Shown piece after piece: positions 6,696-8,318 of a DNA stretch of 8,318 nucleotides (positions within the stretch are counted from its first letter, which is position 1; the number at the start of each line of letters is the position of its first letter). A program made the position numbers and the translations under genes. This DNA is from Propionivibrio sp. GTDB lineage: Bacteria > Pseudomonadota > Gammaproteobacteria > Burkholderiales > Rhodocyclaceae. Under the pieces are notes generated by a model. It saw only the letters and a program-made list of their open reading frames with translations. It was not told where the DNA came from and did not search any database. The DNA is taken from positions 1 to 8,318 of the forward strand of contig QKII01000128.1 in assembly GCA_003249625.1 (NCBI GenBank), read 5' to 3'.

Positions 6696-6788
6696 CCGCG
6701 TGTGAGCGACGGACGATAGCAACGACGGGCACTGGCGTTGAAAAACGCTTATGCTGAAGTCACTTCACCGCAATACATGGAATTGACA

Positions 6789-7385
6789 ATGCCCCTGCCA
6801 CCATCCGCCCAGCGCACACGCAAGCACACCCGTTCAATCACCTTTGAAGGCTTTCGCCGCGATGACGGCTTATGGGACATCGAGGCGCATCTCGTCGACG
6901 TCAAGGATCAGGATCTGAACCTGCGCAGCGGCGTGCGCAAGGCCGGGGTTCCGGTCCACGACATGAGTGTGCGTGTGACGATTGACAGCACGATGAACGT
7001 CGTCGATGTGGTGGCCTGTGCCGACTACACGCCGTATGTAGGCGCATGCGAACAGATTCTTCCCGATTACCGGAAGATCATCGGATTGAATCTGTTCAAG
7101 GGCTTTCTCAAGTCGATCAAGAATTTGTTCGGCGATACGCGCGGCTGTGCGCACCTCAGCGAGTTGTTGATGGCTGTTCCGACGGCCGCTTTTCAGACTT
7201 TTTCCGGCGAAATGAAACATGGCGAGTCGGAAAAGAAACCTTTTCACCTTGATCGTTGTCATGCACTTGCTACAGATTCGGACGTGGTCCGGCGTTTCTA
7301 TCCACGCTGGTACCGCGACCAAACCCCCGGGCAGGGGCCCCTGCCCAAGGCATGTAATCCAAATTCAAAAGAGGGTGCCGCATGA
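6789..7385 (+). CDS. DUF2889 family protein of unknown function
   Basis: The 198-residue product matches the DUF2889 family, common in betaproteobacteria and without known function. I chose the ATG at 6789 because the protein then begins [17 protein letters not shown], the usual family N terminus, and TGGA lies 7 nt upstream. ATG 6777 and TTG 6738 are in-frame alternatives. Family-typical blocks are [60 protein letters not shown] with C120 and H122; and FHLDRCHAL with C157 and H158. The conserved Cys/His pairs hint at a metal- or cofactor-binding role, but that is only inference. No signal peptide or membrane segment is seen, so it is probably cytoplasmic. The recognisable domain seems to end at about RWYR (residue 176). 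A 22-residue Pro/Gly-rich tail then reads through a perfect palindrome and overlaps sucC by ATGA. Confidence 0.85.
   Translation: MPLPPSAQRTRKHTRSITFEGFRRDDGLWDIEAHLVDVKDQDLNLRSGVRKAGVPVHDMSVRVTIDSTMNVVDVVACADYTPYVGACEQILPDYRKIIGLNLFKGFLKSIKNLFGDTRGCAHLSELLMAVPTAAFQTFSGEMKHGESEKKPFHLDRCHALATDSDVVRRFYPRWYRDQTPGQGPLPKACNPNSKEGAA
7329..7346. repeat. 18-bp perfect palindrome upstream of sucC
   Basis: GGGCAGGGG and CCCCTGCCC abut with no spacer. The palindrome lies in the tail of the DUF2889 reading frame, 35 nt before the sucC ATG. As RNA it would form a 7-bp GC-rich stem with a four-base loop. As DNA it could be a dimeric operator. No T-run follows (next bases AAGGCATG), so it is not a standard intrinsic terminator. 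Confidence 0.8.
7371..7375 (+). promoter_or_regulatory. Strong ribosome binding site of sucC
   Basis: GAGGG is placed 6 nt before the ATG at 7382. It is the strongest Shine-Dalgarno match among the starts in this window, fixes the sucC start, and suggests sucC does not depend only on coupling to DUF2889. Confidence 0.75.
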
Positions 7386-8318
7386 AGATCCACGAGTATC
7401 AGGGAAAGGAATTGCTGCGCAAGTACGGCGTTAACGTACCCCGCGGCGTATTTTGCGCGAGCGTCGATGACGCGGTGAAAGCCGCCGAGACGCTGGGCGG
7501 CAAAGTCTGGGTGGTGAAGGCCCAGATTCACGCCGGCGGGCGCGGCAAGGGCGGCGGCGTCAAGGTCGCCAAATCGCTTGACGAGGTCCGGCAGTACGCG
7601 ACACAGATCCTCGGCATGCAGTTGGTCACGCACCAGACCGGCCCCGAAGGGCAGAAGGTTCGCCGATTGCTCATCGAGGAAGGCGCCGACATCAAGAAGG
7701 AATATTACGTCGCCGCGCTGACCGATCGTGCCAGCCAGAAGGTGGTCATGATGGCCTCCAGCGAAGGTGGCATGGACATTGAGGAAGTTGCCCACGCCAC
7801 GCCGGAGAAGATCCTCAAGGTCTTCGTCGATCCGCTGACCGGTATCACAGATGGCCAGGCGCGCGAACTCGCTGCCGGTATCGGCATCCCCGAGGCGTCC
7901 CTGCCGCAGGCGATCACCCTGCTCAAGGGGCTCTACACCTGCTACATGGAGACGGACGCTTCGCTCGCCGAGATCAACCCGCTGATCCTCGAAGGCAACG
8001 GGTCGATCAAGGCGCTCGACGCCAAGTTCAACTTCGACGACAACGCCCTCTACCGGCAGGACGCCATCTTCGGCTACCGCGACCTCGACGAAGAAGATCC
8101 CAACGAAATCGAAGCCTCGAAATTCGGTCTCGCCTATATCTCTCTCGACGGCAACATCGGCTGTCTCGTTAATGGTGCCGGCCTGGCCATGGCCACGATG
8201 GACACCATCAAGCTGTTCGGCGGCGAACCGGCCAACTTCCTCGACGTCGGCGGTGGCGCCACCACCGAGAAAGTCACCGAGGCTTTCAAGATCATGCTCG
8301 GCAACAAGAACGTCAAGG
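7382..8318 (+). CDS. sucC: Succinyl-CoA synthetase (ADP-forming) beta subunit, 3' end missing
   Basis: This encodes the beta subunit of the TCA-cycle enzyme that converts succinyl-CoA, ADP and phosphate to succinate, CoA and ATP, acting with SucD in the cytoplasm. The first 312 codons are present, of about 386-388 expected. The N-terminal ATP-grasp domain starts [17 protein letters not shown] and holds the nucleotide-binding [20 protein letters not shown] block. The Mg-binding residues N199 (AEINPL) and D213 (ALDAKF) fall at the E. coli SucC numbers. The ligase domain begins with [16 protein letters not shown], including N264, followed by [19 protein letters not shown]. The GIVRC-type phosphate loop near residue 321 lies beyond the window. 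The start codon overlaps the DUF2889 stop (ATGA), and sucD is expected immediately downstream. Confidence 0.97.
   Translation, partial: MKIHEYQGKELLRKYGVNVPRGVFCASVDDAVKAAETLGGKVWVVKAQIHAGGRGKGGGVKVAKSLDEVRQYATQILGMQLVTHQTGPEGQKVRRLLIEEGADIKKEYYVAALTDRASQKVVMMASSEGGMDIEEVAHATPEKILKVFVDPLTGITDGQARELAAGIGIPEASLPQAITLLKGLYTCYMETDASLAEINPLILEGNGSIKALDAKFNFDDNALYRQDAIFGYRDLDEEDPNEIEASKFGLAYISLDGNIGCLVNGAGLAMATMDTIKLFGGEPANFLDVGGGATTEKVTEAFKIMLGNKNVK

Noticed and set aside
7329..7346. Palindrome as an intrinsic terminator of DUF2889
   Set aside because: No T-run follows, and it lies inside the reading frame upstream of its stop codon.
1..8318. CRISPR arrays, tRNA or rRNA genes, insertion sequences, phage or defence genes
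   Set aside because: No regularly spaced repeats, cloverleaf-like segments, transposase motifs or terminal inverted repeats were seen; coding density and codon style look uniform across the window.

Overview
The window is GC-rich and densely coded. It looks like a chromosomal stretch from a betaproteobacterium, most likely of the Rhodocyclales type (Azoarcus/Dechloromonas/Accumulibacter relatives). That placement is inferred from the protein families, the codon use and the presence of a DUF2889 gene directly before sucC; no rRNA or other firm marker is present. I see no mobile element, tRNA, CRISPR array or sign of recent transfer.

Layout. At the left edge (1-382, minus) lies the N-terminal third or less of an M61-family metallopeptidase. 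It is divergent from an Aer-type energy-taxis receptor (529-2163, plus): a PAS domain with the FAD-contact residues of E. coli Aer, two membrane segments, a HAMP-like linker and a chemoreceptor signalling domain. A strong intrinsic terminator (2208-2240) closes that gene. Next comes a four-gene ABC importer operon of the phosphate (Pst) type: pstS (2329-3177), pstC (3174-4046), pstA (4051-4926) and pstB (about 4902-5681), all overlapping or nearly touching. Convergent with it, only 6 nt away, is an AEC-family (auxin efflux carrier-like) permease (5688-6635, minus) with its own promoter containing a perfect TATAAT. After a 153-nt gap comes a DUF2889 gene (6789-7385, plus). Its last four bases overlap the start of sucC (from 7382, cut by the right edge), the succinyl-CoA synthetase beta subunit.

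How the genes work together. PstS captures the anion in the periplasm, PstC and PstA form the membrane channel, and PstB hydrolyses ATP to drive import. The overlapping starts (GTGA at pstS/pstC, a 4-nt gap at pstC/pstA, an overlap at pstA/pstB) point to translational coupling. No phoU, phoB or phoR is in the window and I cannot recognise a Pho box. Both permeases carry an unusual Asp-Thr where the family normally has Glu-Thr. This is therefore a divergent, possibly accessory, Pst system rather than the textbook pstSCAB-phoU locus. The receptor, the AEC permease, DUF2889 and sucC seem to be independent housekeeping or accessory units.

I did not find a wholly new system. The observations most worth a second look are small: an 18-bp perfect palindrome inside an apparent 22-residue tail of the DUF2889 gene just before sucC; a hairpin that hides the pstC start; a lipobox-like motif in the PstS signal peptide; and the paired Glu-to-Asp change in PstC and PstA.
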